From the NCBI GenBank assembly GCA_903928115.1, contig CAIYPP010000107.1, forward strand, positions 1 to 50,356: 50,356 bases of DNA, read 5' to 3'. Positions 1 to 9,338 of this stretch are shown one piece after another. The stretch comes from an uncultured Planctomycetota bacterium (lineage in GTDB: Bacteria > Planctomycetota > UBA1135 > GCA-002686595). The notes below the pieces were generated by a model, which was not told the origin of the DNA, did no database searches, and saw nothing but the letters and a program-made list of their open reading frames with translations. The position numbers were made by a program, and so were the translations under genes. Position 1 is the first letter of the stretch. Every line of letters begins with the position of its first letter.

Positions 1-137
1 CCCCCGAGGTTGACGACCGCTTGGCCTTCCATGTTGGACTGGCCCGCGAGCACGAACACCTTCAGCGGTCCATCACCTACCGGCGCAGCAGGAGACGGAA
101 CAGCGAAAGCCAGAGCGAGTACGAAGAGCGACATCAT
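1..137 (-). CDS. SASA / sialate O-acetylesterase-type esterase, N-terminal fragment (runs off left edge)
   Basis: An open minus-strand frame starts at tandem ATG codons (137 and 134) and continues past the left edge, so only the first 45 residues are visible. Residues 1-18 form a hydrophobic signal peptide rich in Leu, Phe and Ala. The mature start carries VFVLAGQSNMEGQA, which matches the GQSNM-G nucleophile block of SGNH-fold carbohydrate esterases (SASA/DUF303, CE6-like); the catalytic Ser would be Ser34. Family members remove O-acetyl groups from sialic acids or plant polysaccharides outside the cytoplasm. It lies downstream of, and in the same direction as, the propeller/Sel1 gene, 89 bp away. 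No clear Shine-Dalgarno is seen. The substrate cannot be deduced from this fragment. Confidence 0.75.
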   Translation of the reverse strand, partial: MMSLFVLALAFAVPSPAAPVGDGPLKVFVLAGQSNMEGQAVVNLG

Positions 138-226
138 GCGCGGATCGTACGCAGGTCGCGCGAGCACGCAGCATGCGAAGTCGACCCGCTGACATGGACG
201 GTCGCCCGTGCTCGACGAGTCTGAAA

Positions 227-3200
227 TCAGGGCTGGCGGAGGGCGCCGCGGCCGGAGCAGGTGGGGCAGAGCTGCTTTGTGTGGTCGGGTTGGATCACGA
301 GACCGCGGCGCTCGCAGTTGGAGCAGGCGGACCAGGACTGCGCGCCGCGCTCGAAGTTGTCGAGCTCGGTGATGCCGACGAGGTCGAGCCGCCATTGCCA
401 GAGCGTGTGCTCGGTCGGCGGCGTGGTGGAGGGATCCTTCCACGCATTCGTCGAGCGGACGTAGACGCGGTAGTCCCCGTCGGCGCGCGCATACGCGACG
501 ATGCGCTCCGGCACGAATCCATCTCGTCCGGCTGTTCCGAGCGTCGTGCCAGGCGGGTACTTCGGATCCGCCGCGGGCTCGGTGTCCTGTTGGAGCGCCT
601 CCATGGACTCGGTGAGGTCTCCGAACGCGGAGTCCACGCCGTCTATGACGTCGTTCATGAGGGAAAAGCCCTCGGCCATCGACTCGAACTGCTTGCGCTG
701 CGCCTCCATGTCGCGGGAGCGCTTCAGGTTGGTCGCCGCGGACTCCGAGCCAAACGACGCGCCGAGCTCAAACCAGCGCGCCGCGAGCTTGGGATCGGCC
801 GGTACGCCGAGTCCGTTGTCGATTGCGATGCCGAGCAGATTCATCGCTTCGCCGCTCGCGCCCTTCGTCGCTGTCCACACGAGCCAGCTGTAGGCCTGCT
901 CGACGGTCATGTAGGCCATGTTGCCCTCGTAGATGCAGAGCCGTCCGAGTCCGTACATCGTGTCGTAGGAGTTCAGGAGCGCTGCCTGCCAGAGCTTCTC
1001 CGCGGCCTGCGCGTAACGGCCTGCGTTGTGGTCTTCCATGGCGACCTCGAACAACGCGCGCAGCGAGCCGGCATTCGCAAGCTGGGCCGCGCTCGGATTC
1101 TCACCCAAGGTCTCGACGACCCGGCGGCCGTATTCGAAGGCGAGCTGCGGATCGCGCGCGACGCCCTCGCCTTCAGCGTAGATCGCTGCGAGGTCAAAGG
1201 CCGCCCCGACGGAGCCCTGCGTGTAACGCTCGTACGCGCCCCCGATGTCGAAGCCCTGCGGGCGCGTCACCGCGATCTCGCCGAGCGACGGAGGCTGTGG
1301 AGCCGCCGGGAGCTTCTCGGCGAGGTGGCCCGAGCGCTGCAGCGTCGAGGCCCAATACGCCTTCAAGTCGAGCGTCTCCGACTCCGTGAGTTGGCTCGGC
1401 AACGCAGCTCGTACAGCGTCGGAGTCCACGATGTGGGCCAGACGACAGATCATGTGAATCGTGCGGTGCTTCGCGAGCACGGCGCGTACGAACGCAGTCG
1501 CCTCCTCTTTCTTCAGCGGCCCGTGCTCGCGTAGGAACGACTCGACTTGCGCGAACGCGAGACGCTCGAACCGTACGTCTTCGAGGCTCCGCTGTAGACC
1601 CTCGAGATGCTCCGCGAATCTGCGCGAAGCGAAGCTCATGCGCTGCGGAGCACGGGCAAGCACCGCAGGCGAGGGCTTCGGCGTGCGGACGAAATAGAGC
1701 CGTCCATCGTCGTAGGCGCCCTCGACACGCTTCGTTCCGATGTAGCAGAGGCTCCCGTCGAGTTCCGACATCCAGATTGGGCGCAGCTTTGGGGTGACGA
1801 TCGACCGCCACGAGCTCAGATCCGAAGACGCGAGAACCACCTGCTCGCGTGAGGAGAGATAGACGAGGTCCGTTCCGACAGCGAGTCGCGCGTTCGGCAT
1901 GGAGTCGAGGCGCGTCGAGCTCCAGTCGACGCCGTCCGTTGAGGTCAGCACATCCGTCGCGTTTCCGTTGCGAGCCTGCGATAAGGCGACGAACTGACCT
2001 CGCGCGAAACGCAGGGTGTGGAGAGCCTCGACCGTCGGAGGCAGCGCGTGCTGCTCCCATGTCTTGAGATCGCTGGACGTCCAGACCGCAGGTGACTCGC
2101 GCTTGGAGCGCTCCGCATACCCCGCGAGCATCCAAATACCATTGCCGTAGGCGATAGCGCCTAGGGCACGGTACTCGCTGTCGGCAGAGAAATAGTGAGT
2201 TTCGGAGTAGGAAGGCGGCAACGACGTACTCCATGTGCCGCTCGCGAGATCGAGGGAGTGGAGCAGGCAGCGACCGTAGCCGACACCGACGAGGCTGGCG
2301 AGGATCACGACACGCCGTCCGTCATTCGCGGAATCGATGCAAACGCCATCGCCGAGCGGATGGGCGCCCAGCTCGACGCCATCGGGCGAATACCATCGGA
2401 CCACCGAGCGCACCTTGGTGAGTTCCGCCGTGCTCAAGTCGTTCCACTCGCCTGCGAAGAGTCTCCCAGCGTGGGACGCGAGGTGCCAGCGAATCGCTGC
2501 GGGGGATGCGGGGCGCGCGAGGCGCTCGAACTGCGCCAAGTCGAGCGTCCTCGAGAGCGTCTGATCGTGGGCGACGGTGATCGCGCGTCCATCGAAGTCG
2601 GCGCCGAACGCGCTGTTCCCACGGTTGAGCGGACCGAGGTCGGTCCACACGGTGTCTCGCGCGCGAGCGAAGGGCGAAGTCACGTCGACGGCCAGCGTCG
2701 AGGCCTCGTTCGGAAGCTCGGGAACGCTGGTCCAGCGCAAGACCTCGTTGCTCTTGGTCACGGCGACGAGCTCCTTCGAGCTGCCAGCGAGATGCTCAAA
2801 GCGCAGAGCGTTCGGCGTGACCGAGTGCCAGCGGAGCGCATCGCGCGAGAGGAGGACATGACCTTGGGCGTCGAGCGCGGCCCATGTGCCCAAGCCGTGC
2901 GCGATGGAGACGATGCGCGCTTGGTCTCGGAGTTGGGCCTCTCGAACCGATTGCGCGTGCGCTTGGAGCACAAAGGCTCCGTTGTCGCCGAGGGTCAGCG
3001 TCGCTCCGTTGGCTCCCACGACCCTAGGAGGACCCTCGGAGAGCTTCACCGCGCGTGCGGCCGCGTTCAGCTCGGGCTTCTGCGATGGGTAGACGAGTGT
3101 CCAGAGCCCTTGTTCACCCATCACGAACGGGTAGGGCTCCGGCTCATTCACCGCGCCGCTGATGTACGCGACCACCGTGTCCATCACCGAGCGCAGGCCC

Positions 3201-4300
3201 GCGACGGGCTCCAGTGTCGGCACGTAGCGTAGGCTCGCGCCCGCAGGCAGCGCGGGCGGCGTGTAGGGCACGAGGTAGTTCTTGAGCGAGAAGAGCTTGG
3301 GCAGCTCCGAAGCTGCGCGCTGTCCGACGACAAAGACACGTCCGGCAGACGAGAACATCGACTGCACCCGACTGCTCTCGGGCAGCGCGCTCGTCGACCA
3401 GGCGCCTTCCAGTCCGCGCTCGTGGAGGCGGGGAGTCTTGCCTGCATCTTCGTCCGCGATGAACAGTCGGCCTGCTTCGATGGCGAAACCCGATGGCCAC
3501 GGGTCGTACATCGTGGGCAGTGCGCTTCGACTCCATGTGCGCGCGTCGGTCGAGAGCAAGAGCGACTCGTCGCTCAGCTGTATCGCCCATAGCTCGGCGC
3601 CGCCGACAAGATCCATGGCGGTCACGTTCTCGGTGGCGAAGTCGCTCGGCAGCGTCGCTGGATTCCAGCTCACGCCGTCGTCGGACCAATAGCATGCGAA
3701 GTGCTCGCTCGCGATCGGATCGTCGCTCTCGCTGCCATCGGCGTTGCCATCGCCGCTCCCACCGCTCTGCGCGTCGACCGTATCCGGCGTGGGGTGCGAC
3801 ACCATCGTCGTATACACCCAGCGACCTGCATGACCGTACATGCACTCGCCGGTCGGGAGATCCAACACGCCAGGCAACGGCGCAGCGCAGCGGGTCCAGA
3901 GTCCCTCGGAGTCGAGCGACCATGTGTGACCTTCCTCGTCGACGGCGAGCGCGCGCTTTCCGTCCGTGACGAGCATGTTGATCCAGCGCTCCGTCGTGGT
4001 GACGCGTGTCTCGTCGAGCTTGTCCCACGACACGAAACCAAGGCCGAACGTCCCCGCGAATGCGATGCCGCCCTCCAAGGCGACGGTCCGGATTGGAACG
4101 CTCTCCAACTTCAGCGGAAGTTGGCGGAGCTCTTCACCGCGGGCTGCGACCCAGATCGCCGTTTCGGTGCGAACGACCAGTCCGCGCGACGAGATGCTCG
4201 CCTCTCGGTATCCATAGATAGGCAGCTCCAGCTGTGCATGCGCCACAGTTGCCAACGCCAGAACGACCAGACTTCTGTACAAATGGCCCTCGAGGTTCAT
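227..4300 (-). CDS. Secreted propeller-like (BNR-type) / Sel1-repeat protein with C-terminal CxxC zinc-ribbon-like motif
   Basis: A 1357-aa protein that I do not recognise as a named family. The ATG at 4300 (or 4312) is chosen because a signal peptide follows directly (MNLEGHLYRSLVVLALATVA, cleavage near AHAQ); the open frame continues 55 codons upstream with no export signal. Roughly residues 25-900 contain recurring S-D-G--W blocks (for example SDDGVSWNPATLP and SSDLKTWEQHALPP), typical of BNR/Ycf48-like propeller repeats. About residues 1020-1190 contain Sel1-type repeats (AAIYAEGEGVARDPQLA, LLGIAIDNGLGVPADPKLA). The last 35 residues hold CSNCERRG ... CPTCSGRG, a DnaJ-like pair of CxxC knuckles. 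An extracytoplasmic structural or binding role is likely. A zinc-ribbon end on an exported protein is unusual. Confidence 0.7.
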   Translation of the reverse strand: MNLEGHLYRSLVVLALATVAHAQLELPIYGYREASISSRGLVVRTETAIWVAARGEELRQLPLKLESVPIRTVALEGGIAFAGTFGLGFVSWDKLDETRVTTTERWINMLVTDGKRALAVDEEGHTWSLDSEGLWTRCAAPLPGVLDLPTGECMYGHAGRWVYTTMVSHPTPDTVDAQSGGSGDGNADGSESDDPIASEHFACYWSDDGVSWNPATLPSDFATENVTAMDLVGGAELWAIQLSDESLLLSTDARTWSRSALPTMYDPWPSGFAIEAGRLFIADEDAGKTPRLHERGLEGAWSTSALPESSRVQSMFSSAGRVFVVGQRAASELPKLFSLKNYLVPYTPPALPAGASLRYVPTLEPVAGLRSVMDTVVAYISGAVNEPEPYPFVMGEQGLWTLVYPSQKPELNAAARAVKLSEGPPRVVGANGATLTLGDNGAFVLQAHAQSVREAQLRDQARIVSIAHGLGTWAALDAQGHVLLSRDALRWHSVTPNALRFEHLAGSSKELVAVTKSNEVLRWTSVPELPNEASTLAVDVTSPFARARDTVWTDLGPLNRGNSAFGADFDGRAITVAHDQTLSRTLDLAQFERLARPASPAAIRWHLASHAGRLFAGEWNDLSTAELTKVRSVVRWYSPDGVELGAHPLGDGVCIDSANDGRRVVILASLVGVGYGRCLLHSLDLASGTWSTSLPPSYSETHYFSADSEYRALGAIAYGNGIWMLAGYAERSKRESPAVWTSSDLKTWEQHALPPTVEALHTLRFARGQFVALSQARNGNATDVLTSTDGVDWSSTRLDSMPNARLAVGTDLVYLSSREQVVLASSDLSSWRSIVTPKLRPIWMSELDGSLCYIGTKRVEGAYDDGRLYFVRTPKPSPAVLARAPQRMSFASRRFAEHLEGLQRSLEDVRFERLAFAQVESFLREHGPLKKEEATAFVRAVLAKHRTIHMICRLAHIVDSDAVRAALPSQLTESETLDLKAYWASTLQRSGHLAEKLPAAPQPPSLGEIAVTRPQGFDIGGAYERYTQGSVGAAFDLAAIYAEGEGVARDPQLAFEYGRRVVETLGENPSAAQLANAGSLRALFEVAMEDHNAGRYAQAAEKLWQAALLNSYDTMYGLGRLCIYEGNMAYMTVEQAYSWLVWTATKGASGEAMNLLGIAIDNGLGVPADPKLAARWFELGASFGSESAATNLKRSRDMEAQRKQFESMAEGFSLMNDVIDGVDSAFGDLTESMEALQQDTEPAADPKYPPGTTLGTAGRDGFVPERIVAYARADGDYRVYVRSTNAWKDPSTTPPTEHTLWQWRLDLVGITELDNFERGAQSWSACSNCERRGLVIQPDHTKQLCPTCSGRGALRQP

Positions 4301-4470
4301 ACAGGGAAGCATGCTACTTTGAGTCTGGGCTCCGACGTCCGTGCTTGCGGGAAGTGCTCCCGCAGAAGCGCGGACCGGATCCAGTTGGTGGTCAGCGTGC
4401 GCCACGACTGGCCGGCGAACTTCGAGCGAGGCGCACAGGTCGGCAGCCCGTTCCAACCGCCGCAAGATCC

Positions 4471-6426
4471 CTACCGATACAGCCGGCGCTCGTAGAGATC
4501 CTCGGCAACGTGGATCAGGGACAGGCCATCGAGCTCCAACTCGGAATCCTTCTCGGTCGGCGACAGCTGTCCGTCTCGCCAGACGTAGGTTTGCGGCGCC
4601 ATGGAGGGCCGTAGAACCGCGACTTTTTCTCCGCGTCGAAAACCATACGCCTCGTTGAACTGCATGAGCGCAAAAGCGTCACGTTCGCTTCTGTGAATCG
4701 GTGTGCCGAGGACCGGGTAGTCGAGCTCCACGCCTAGATACGACAGCGCAGTCGCAAGGAGGTCGGGCTGCGACGCAACTTCGTCGTGAGTTCCGGGAGG
4801 AACGCAGGTGCCGTGGATCAAGCCGGGAATGTGGAAGTGATCCACAGGTACCGCCGCATCGCCGTGTACCCGAATATCGTGATCTGCGACGACGACATAC
4901 ACCGTGTTCGCGTGGAAGGGCTCGCTCCTCGCCGTCTGGAAGAAGTGCCCTATGGCGAAATCGGCGTACTTGATGGCATTTTTCACCGACGTACGGGGAA
5001 TATTCGGGACCCAGTCGATCTTGCCGTCCGGAAGATCGAAAGGTGTGTGGTTCGAGGAGCTGAAGATCACGGAGACGAAGGGGCGTCCTTCGCGATGAAG
5101 CCCACGATAGGTCTCGATAGCCTTGTTCATGAGGTCTTCATCGCTGACACCCCACGAGCCGCGGAACAGCGGTGCCTCGTAGTCTTTTTCCTCAACGATA
5201 AGATCGAAGCCGTTGCCGGTGTACCAGCCGCGCATGTTGTCGAAGCGGGCTTCGCCACCATAGATGAAGCTTGAGTGATAGCCCTTTGGCTCGAGGAGCG
5301 ACGAAAGGGTGAAGAACCCTGACTGGGACTTCGGACGCTTGAGCACGCCTTCGCCAGGAATCGCGAGAAAGCCCGCACTCAACGCACTGAGCCCACGAAT
5401 GCTGCGAGTGCCGTTTGCGTGCAGGTTCCTGAAAGTCAGGCTTTGTCCCGAGAGCTCGTCGAGGCTGGGAGTGAGCCCGCGTTGATCGCCGAGGTGACCT
5501 ACAAAACGCGCCCCCATGCTCTCTTCGATGATGATCACCAAGTTGCGGGGCGACACAGTGGGTGCGACGCTGGGCTCCGTCCGGCGGAACGGAGCCTCTG
5601 CGTTGAGGGGCACTCGGAGCATGTGCGCCACCCGACCATAGGCTTCATCGCGATCCAACTTCCCGTACTGCGCCGCGAGCCGTGTTCCGTCCTTGCGGCC
5701 ACGGTAGGCCTCGTAGGCGGCGCTATGTAGGGAGTTCTTGGCTAGTTCTCCGGCGATACGACTCTGGCAATAGAAGGCGTCAGACGTGTTGGCTGGCCGA
5801 TGTCCCAGAGACGAGCGAATGCCAAGGAACAAGAGTACCGAGAGCGGGGCGAGGAAGACCGCGCGCGTGACCAAGGGCGCACGGGTGAGCCGCTGCGCCA
5901 GCGGCGCGAGAGAGTGTTGACTCCGCCACCACAGTGCAGCCGTGACGAGTACAGCCGCGAGCGCAAGGCCGAGCTTCTGGTCCGACCACAACATGGTCAG
6001 AAGCTCTCGGGGGTACTCAACGTAGGCCGTGAATAGGAAATTAGGCCGCGCGTCGTACTCTGCGAAAAAGGGGAAGGTCGCAACCTCGACGAAAACGAGC
6101 AGCGCAAGCGAGACGAGCGACCATTTCTGAGCCACGAATGCCGCACGCGAGGCGAATCGGGATGGGGCGAGGCAGGCGACGATGACTACGGGCACGGTGA
6201 GCCAGGCTACAGCGATGGTGTCCATGCGGATGCCGTGCACGAAGGCCATCAGACGTGTTCCCCAGGGGATGTCCGCAAGCCTTGGCAGAAGCCAGAGGCA
6301 CAGGACGAGCCGCCCGATGAAGCACGTGACGTACAACGGAAGTGAGAAGCGCACCAGGAGCTGAGCGAACAACCATGGTGTTTGCCGGCGTTCCACTAGC
6401 GCGTTCTCTTCGGGCTGCTGGTTCAT
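4471..6426 (-). CDS. LTA synthase-like (sulfatase-fold) membrane phosphotransferase
   Basis: A 651-aa protein started at ATG 6426, just before a long N-terminal membrane region; the frame continues 45 codons upstream without membrane character. Residues about 20-230 contain several hydrophobic segments, and the rest is a periplasmic alkaline-phosphatase-superfamily domain. LVIIIEESMGARFVGHLG begins the domain with the metal-binding Glu. HANGTRSIRG carries the predicted Thr nucleophile (Thr340), and VVVADHDIRVHG supplies the late metal-binding D-H pair. This is the LtaS/OpgB/phosphoethanolamine-transferase plan: the enzyme moves a phosphoglycerol or phosphoethanolamine head group from a membrane lipid to a surface polymer. 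The true donor and acceptor are not visible. The three metalloprotease genes lie upstream on the same strand, after 251 bp. Confidence 0.85.
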   Translation of the reverse strand: MNQQPEENALVERRQTPWLFAQLLVRFSLPLYVTCFIGRLVLCLWLLPRLADIPWGTRLMAFVHGIRMDTIAVAWLTVPVVIVACLAPSRFASRAAFVAQKWSLVSLALLVFVEVATFPFFAEYDARPNFLFTAYVEYPRELLTMLWSDQKLGLALAAVLVTAALWWRSQHSLAPLAQRLTRAPLVTRAVFLAPLSVLLFLGIRSSLGHRPANTSDAFYCQSRIAGELAKNSLHSAAYEAYRGRKDGTRLAAQYGKLDRDEAYGRVAHMLRVPLNAEAPFRRTEPSVAPTVSPRNLVIIIEESMGARFVGHLGDQRGLTPSLDELSGQSLTFRNLHANGTRSIRGLSALSAGFLAIPGEGVLKRPKSQSGFFTLSSLLEPKGYHSSFIYGGEARFDNMRGWYTGNGFDLIVEEKDYEAPLFRGSWGVSDEDLMNKAIETYRGLHREGRPFVSVIFSSSNHTPFDLPDGKIDWVPNIPRTSVKNAIKYADFAIGHFFQTARSEPFHANTVYVVVADHDIRVHGDAAVPVDHFHIPGLIHGTCVPPGTHDEVASQPDLLATALSYLGVELDYPVLGTPIHRSERDAFALMQFNEAYGFRRGEKVAVLRPSMAPQTYVWRDGQLSPTEKDSELELDGLSLIHVAEDLYERRLYR

Positions 6427-6677
6427 GCAACGCCCATCCTGACCGGCTCGGTGGAGCAATGCAATTCGACGGGCCAGTTGATACGCCAGCCAAGGCCGAG
6501 CTGTTCGAGTCGCGAACGCCGGATGTTCCTTCCACGTGCGGCATGGGCGGCTTGAGCTCACCCGCGGCGTGTGGATCGAGCTTCAATTCCGGCGTGCCGT
6601 TGGACTGCGCATCGATGCCTCGCTGCCCGTCTTCCGCGGACCGCCAACCTGCCTTCTGCGATGCTCGCGGGCACGAC

Positions 6678-9197
6678 TCAGGGGGTGAACGTGATGCGCA
6701 GCGCCGTGCTGAAGTTGGTGTTCGAGCCGCCGGCGGCGGTATCGCGGTACCAGGCTTGGAAGTGCCACGTGCTGCCCGAGATGAGCGCACCGGCGGCCGA
6801 GCCCGCGGTGTTGTCGACGGCGTCGCTCAGCGTGTTGCCGGTGGCCGAGACGATGGAAAGGCGGCGCACGGGGCTCGCGACGCACTTGATGCCGTTGCCG
6901 AGCGTGGTCTGCGACGCACTCGTGCCGTACAGGAAGAGCCCCGCGGTGTTCGCAGGCACGGGTGAGGCCGAGAGCACGAGGTTGTTGGCCGAGATGCTCG
7001 CGCTGCCCGCTGCGGAGATCAGCGCGCCGGAGCCCGTCGAGTTCGCGTTGGACGTGCAGTACGCAAGACCGATGCCGCTCGTGCAGCTTTGGCCGGAGAT
7101 GCGGAAGCCGTCAAATCCCGCTTCGACGATCGATGCCGAGCCGCTGTCATTCGCGGTGACGCGCAGCCGCATGTTCGCGCCGAGCGGAATGCCGAGCGCC
7201 GCGATGGCGGAGCCGGTGAGCGAGCCCGCTTGCCACTGCGTGCTGTTCGCGGTGTGGCGCGCGATCTGCGTCCACGGACCGTTCAATCCGTTGGCGCTGA
7301 GGTCGAGGGTGAGTGCGTCGACGCCGTCGGCGATCGTCAGGCGGAGGTAGTAGAAGTAGTCGATCCGCACGCTCGGCACCGACAGGTCGAGTGCGGGGGA
7401 GAAGAGCTGCACCGAGCCGCCGTCGACATCCGTGTTGCCGTTCACATTTTGCGTGAGCCAGCACGAGCCGGAGCCGTCGCCGTCGGTGGTCGGATCGTAG
7501 GCCCAATTAGGGTCGTTGACCGGCACCCCGCGCTGCCACTGGCCCGCGCTCGCGCCGACGATCGCCGTGGTCCAGCCGAGGTCCGCTTGGAAGTTGTCGG
7601 AGAATGTCGTGGTGGCCGAGCCGACCTGCGCGGAGAGCGGCGCGAGCGGTGCGGTCGTCGGGAAGGTGACGAGTCCGCAAACCTGCTCGTCGAACTCGTA
7701 GTACCACTGCGGCGTCTCGCTGCACAGGAACGCCGGCAGCGAACCGGAGTAGGCCCCAGCGCCAGTGCTCGCCATGTCGACGCGCGCCCACGGCATCGAA
7801 GCGCTGGCGCGCCAAACGATGCGAACGGTGCCCGTGGGCTGGCCTGAGATCGTGGCGGTGACCGGCGTCGATTGCAGCGGCGTGACGAGCGACGGCTGGC
7901 TGCCGGTGATGCCGGCATACAGGGGCAGGCATCCGTTGGCGGCGTTGGTCATGTCCGTGGCCGAGCCCGGATGGAAGTACGTCGTGATGTTGGCCGTGCC
8001 CCCCGAGCAGAGGTGGCAGTAGCTCATCACCGTCCCTTGGTTCGAGCACACCTGCGCGGTCTGGCACGAGCCGAAGTACTGCGACGACGGGCACTGGTCG
8101 AGCGGCGGGCAGTAGTCGTGCGTGTGTCGGGCATTGAAGTTGTGGCCCAGCTCGTGCGCGCACACGATGAAGTCCCAGTTGTTGGGCTGCTGCTGGATCG
8201 GGAAGCTGATCGTGCCGTTCAGGTTGCCGGAGACGGCAAAGTTGTAGTTGTTGTCGCACAGCACGTTGAGCCACGCGACGCCGCCACCGAGCGCGGCGCC
8301 GCTCATGAAGTGACCGACGCGCCCGCCGTTGGGGATGTTGCCAACCCACGCGTTGCGGAACTCATTCAGCATCGCGCTCGACGAGCCCGGAGTATCCGGC
8401 GTCGTCCACGGATCGGTCGCCGTGGAGTAGAAGCCGACGTAGGGGAATGTGAGCGTGGTCGAGGCCTGCGTTTCGTAGCGATCGCTGATGAAGGACCACA
8501 GAGTGGCGGTGTAGGTTGCCTGCGCTGTCACGTCGTTGAAGCGCTGGAAGTACTGGTAGTCGCTCTCGATCGAGACCTTGCACTCGCGCAGCGAGCAGGC
8601 GCCGCCGAGCAGCTGCGACGTGCCACTCCCGCTCGAAGACTGGGAGCGCGGGGTGACCGAGGAACCAGGCGTCGGGAGCACGGAGCAGTCGTTCTGGAGA
8701 GCCAGCCCGCGCGCGTTGAGCTCCGACTCCGCGACGAGCAGCACGTCGCCCGCCTGCCAATCGCCGCTCGCGTTGGGCCGCGTGATGAAGTGGAACAGCG
8801 AGGAGCCCGTGCGGATCCAGCCCTGCGCACCGAAGTGCGAGAAGGAGAGCATCACGTCGGAGTCCGCGACTTCGGGGATCGCGCCCTTCCACACCGTCAG
8901 ATCCGTGCCGTCGAGCAAGTCGGCGCGCTCAGCGCCATCGACATAGAAGCGGAAGCCGCGCCGCGCGAAGTCGATGCGCTCGAGCGCGAGGTCGACCATG
9001 CTGCCATCGGGCAGCAGCACGCCTGCCAGCGTCACGGTCGGAGCGCCCACGAGATCGTCGAGCCTCTCGTGCGTGAGCGTGTAGCGCAGTCCGCCAGAGG
9101 CCGGGTCGCTTCCAGCGAGCTCGAGCGGGAAGAGCTGCTGGGCTGCGGTGACGCCGACGAGGGAGATGCTGGCAAGGAAGGTGCGGAGGTGGTTCAT
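6678..9197 (-). CDS. Secreted reprolysin-like zinc metalloprotease (copy 1 of 3)
   Basis: An 839-aa protein from ATG 9197, where MNHLRTFLASISLVGVTAAQ forms a signal peptide. About residues 20-175 look like a propeptide and contain one cysteine only, Cys171, just before a low-complexity linker. The catalytic domain follows (about 200-420): HELGHNFNARH is a complete HExxHxxxxxH zinc site at residues 348-358, and VMSYCHLC supplies the Met-turn (Met391). A jelly-roll/MAM-like domain occupies about 530-700. The last 128 residues form the C-terminal module also found in the genes ending at 9339, 11952 and 50030 (YCTS, GLFLYG, FQAWYRD, LRITFTP). Metzincins of this type (MEROPS M12B-like) cut extracellular proteins. 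The substrate is unknown. Confidence 0.9.
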   Translation of the reverse strand: MNHLRTFLASISLVGVTAAQQLFPLELAGSDPASGGLRYTLTHERLDDLVGAPTVTLAGVLLPDGSMVDLALERIDFARRGFRFYVDGAERADLLDGTDLTVWKGAIPEVADSDVMLSFSHFGAQGWIRTGSSLFHFITRPNASGDWQAGDVLLVAESELNARGLALQNDCSVLPTPGSSVTPRSQSSSGSGTSQLLGGACSLRECKVSIESDYQYFQRFNDVTAQATYTATLWSFISDRYETQASTTLTFPYVGFYSTATDPWTTPDTPGSSSAMLNEFRNAWVGNIPNGGRVGHFMSGAALGGGVAWLNVLCDNNYNFAVSGNLNGTISFPIQQQPNNWDFIVCAHELGHNFNARHTHDYCPPLDQCPSSQYFGSCQTAQVCSNQGTVMSYCHLCSGGTANITTYFHPGSATDMTNAANGCLPLYAGITGSQPSLVTPLQSTPVTATISGQPTGTVRIVWRASASMPWARVDMASTGAGAYSGSLPAFLCSETPQWYYEFDEQVCGLVTFPTTAPLAPLSAQVGSATTTFSDNFQADLGWTTAIVGASAGQWQRGVPVNDPNWAYDPTTDGDGSGSCWLTQNVNGNTDVDGGSVQLFSPALDLSVPSVRIDYFYYLRLTIADGVDALTLDLSANGLNGPWTQIARHTANSTQWQAGSLTGSAIAALGIPLGANMRLRVTANDSGSASIVEAGFDGFRISGQSCTSGIGLAYCTSNANSTGSGALISAAGSASISANNLVLSASPVPANTAGLFLYGTSASQTTLGNGIKCVASPVRRLSIVSATGNTLSDAVDNTAGSAAGALISGSTWHFQAWYRDTAAGGSNTNFSTALRITFTP

Positions 9198-9338
9198 CGC
9201 AGTCGAGAGCTGGGGAAGGACGAAATGGGACCTGTCTACGACGAGGTCCAACGCAGGAGAGTTCCCAACCGCGTCCCGCGCGCTCCCATTCTGCACCGCT
9301 TCCGGTATTTCGTGGGGTGCACCGTCCGAAACCTGCGA

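Noticed and set aside
4301..4465. Upstream start for the propeller/Sel1 protein at 4465
   Set aside because: The extra 55 residues would bury the signal peptide and have shadow-frame composition.
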